Positions 24,347-24,430 of a stretch of DNA of 24,430 bases are shown here, one piece after another. The notes under the pieces were generated by a model. It ran no database searches and was not told the origin of the DNA. It saw only the letters and a program-made list of their open reading frames with translations. Numbering within the stretch: the stretch's first letter is position 1; each line of letters begins with the position of its first letter. Location of the stretch: the NCBI GenBank assembly GCA_045535305.1, contig JAZSLJ010000056.1:1-24430 (forward strand). The letters run 5' to 3'. Both the position numbers and the translations under genes were made by a program. Source of the stretch: UBA1081 sp045535305 (lineage in GTDB: Bacteria > Bacillota > Clostridia > Oscillospirales > Acutalibacteraceae).

Positions 24347-24430
24347 AGAATCAAGGAAAGATATGAGGGTATGATGTGTGAGGATTACTCTACTCTCTGG
24401 GAATTCTGGGATTCCTGGCGCGGCACTATG
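24347..24430 (+). repeat. Second copy of the 84 bases before the adapter (assembly artefact)
   Basis: Repeats 24179-24262 with one difference (C at 24190, A at 24358; Asp to Glu in the rhamnosidase frame). Insert-adapter-insert order is what a read through a short circular insert produces. The single difference suggests either a sequencing error or a read from a related strain. Confidence 0.93.

Noticed and set aside
24179..24430. Tandem 84-base repeat with spacer, looking like a repeat array or gene duplication
   Set aside because: The spacer is a known sequencing adapter pair with barcode, so this is a library artefact.
1..24430. CRISPR arrays, tRNA or rRNA genes, insertion sequences, phage attachment sites
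   Set aside because: Looked for in the intergenic regions; no repeat-spacer pattern, cloverleaf, transposase or integrase was seen.

Overview
The window looks like part of a low-to-moderate GC Clostridia genome, most likely a gut or rumen Oscillospiraceae/Ruminococcaceae-type bacterium. The evidence is a T-box leader on an aminoacyl-tRNA synthetase operon, GatCAB-type tRNA amidation genes, malic enzyme plus class II fumarase, Eis-like and GPH-transporter families, and strong GGAGG ribosome binding sites. The right end carries an untrimmed DNBSEQ/MGI-type sequencing adapter, so this is probably the end of a metagenomic contig.

Positions 1-5200 hold a leftward operon for tRNA-dependent amidation. 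A strong promoter and a T-box riboswitch with a GAAC specifier are followed by an aspartyl-tRNA synthetase fused in frame to GatC, then gatA, then gatB, all overlapping or almost touching. The GatA is the strangest protein in the window. It lacks the usual N-terminal 60 or so residues, and on my alignment none of the three catalytic residues of the amidase Ser-cisSer-Lys triad remains, while the scaffold is recognisable throughout. The operon therefore looks like a self-tethered AspRS-GatCAB complex without its own glutaminase. It might use free ammonia, borrow ammonia from another protein, or do something else.

Positions 5295-10320 hold a second leftward run: an FAD-dependent oxidoreductase, an Eis-like acetyltransferase, fumarase (fumC) and a short malic enzyme. 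The last two form a fumarate to malate to pyruvate module.

Positions 10321-24430 look like a carbohydrate-utilisation region. Rightward genes encode a membrane-anchored metallophosphoesterase and an MFS permease. A four-gene, tightly coupled operon follows: sugar isomerase-like TIM barrel, D-2-hydroxyacid dehydrogenase, GPH-type sugar transporter, and a membrane-anchored protein of an uncharacterised family. A GH57/GH38-like 834-residue protein converges on that operon across a bidirectional terminator. Next come a metallo-beta-lactamase-fold hydrolase and a GH78-type alpha-L-rhamnosidase. The set suggests uptake and breakdown of a rhamnose- and/or uronate-containing glycan, but the substrate is inferred. 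A decayed copy of the start of the MFS gene lies in front of the metallophosphoesterase.

The last 168 bases are not native contiguous sequence. An 84-base adapter-barcode-adapter block (24263-24346) is followed by a second copy of the preceding 84 bases. The rhamnosidase stop codon lies inside the adapter, so that gene is cut off artificially.
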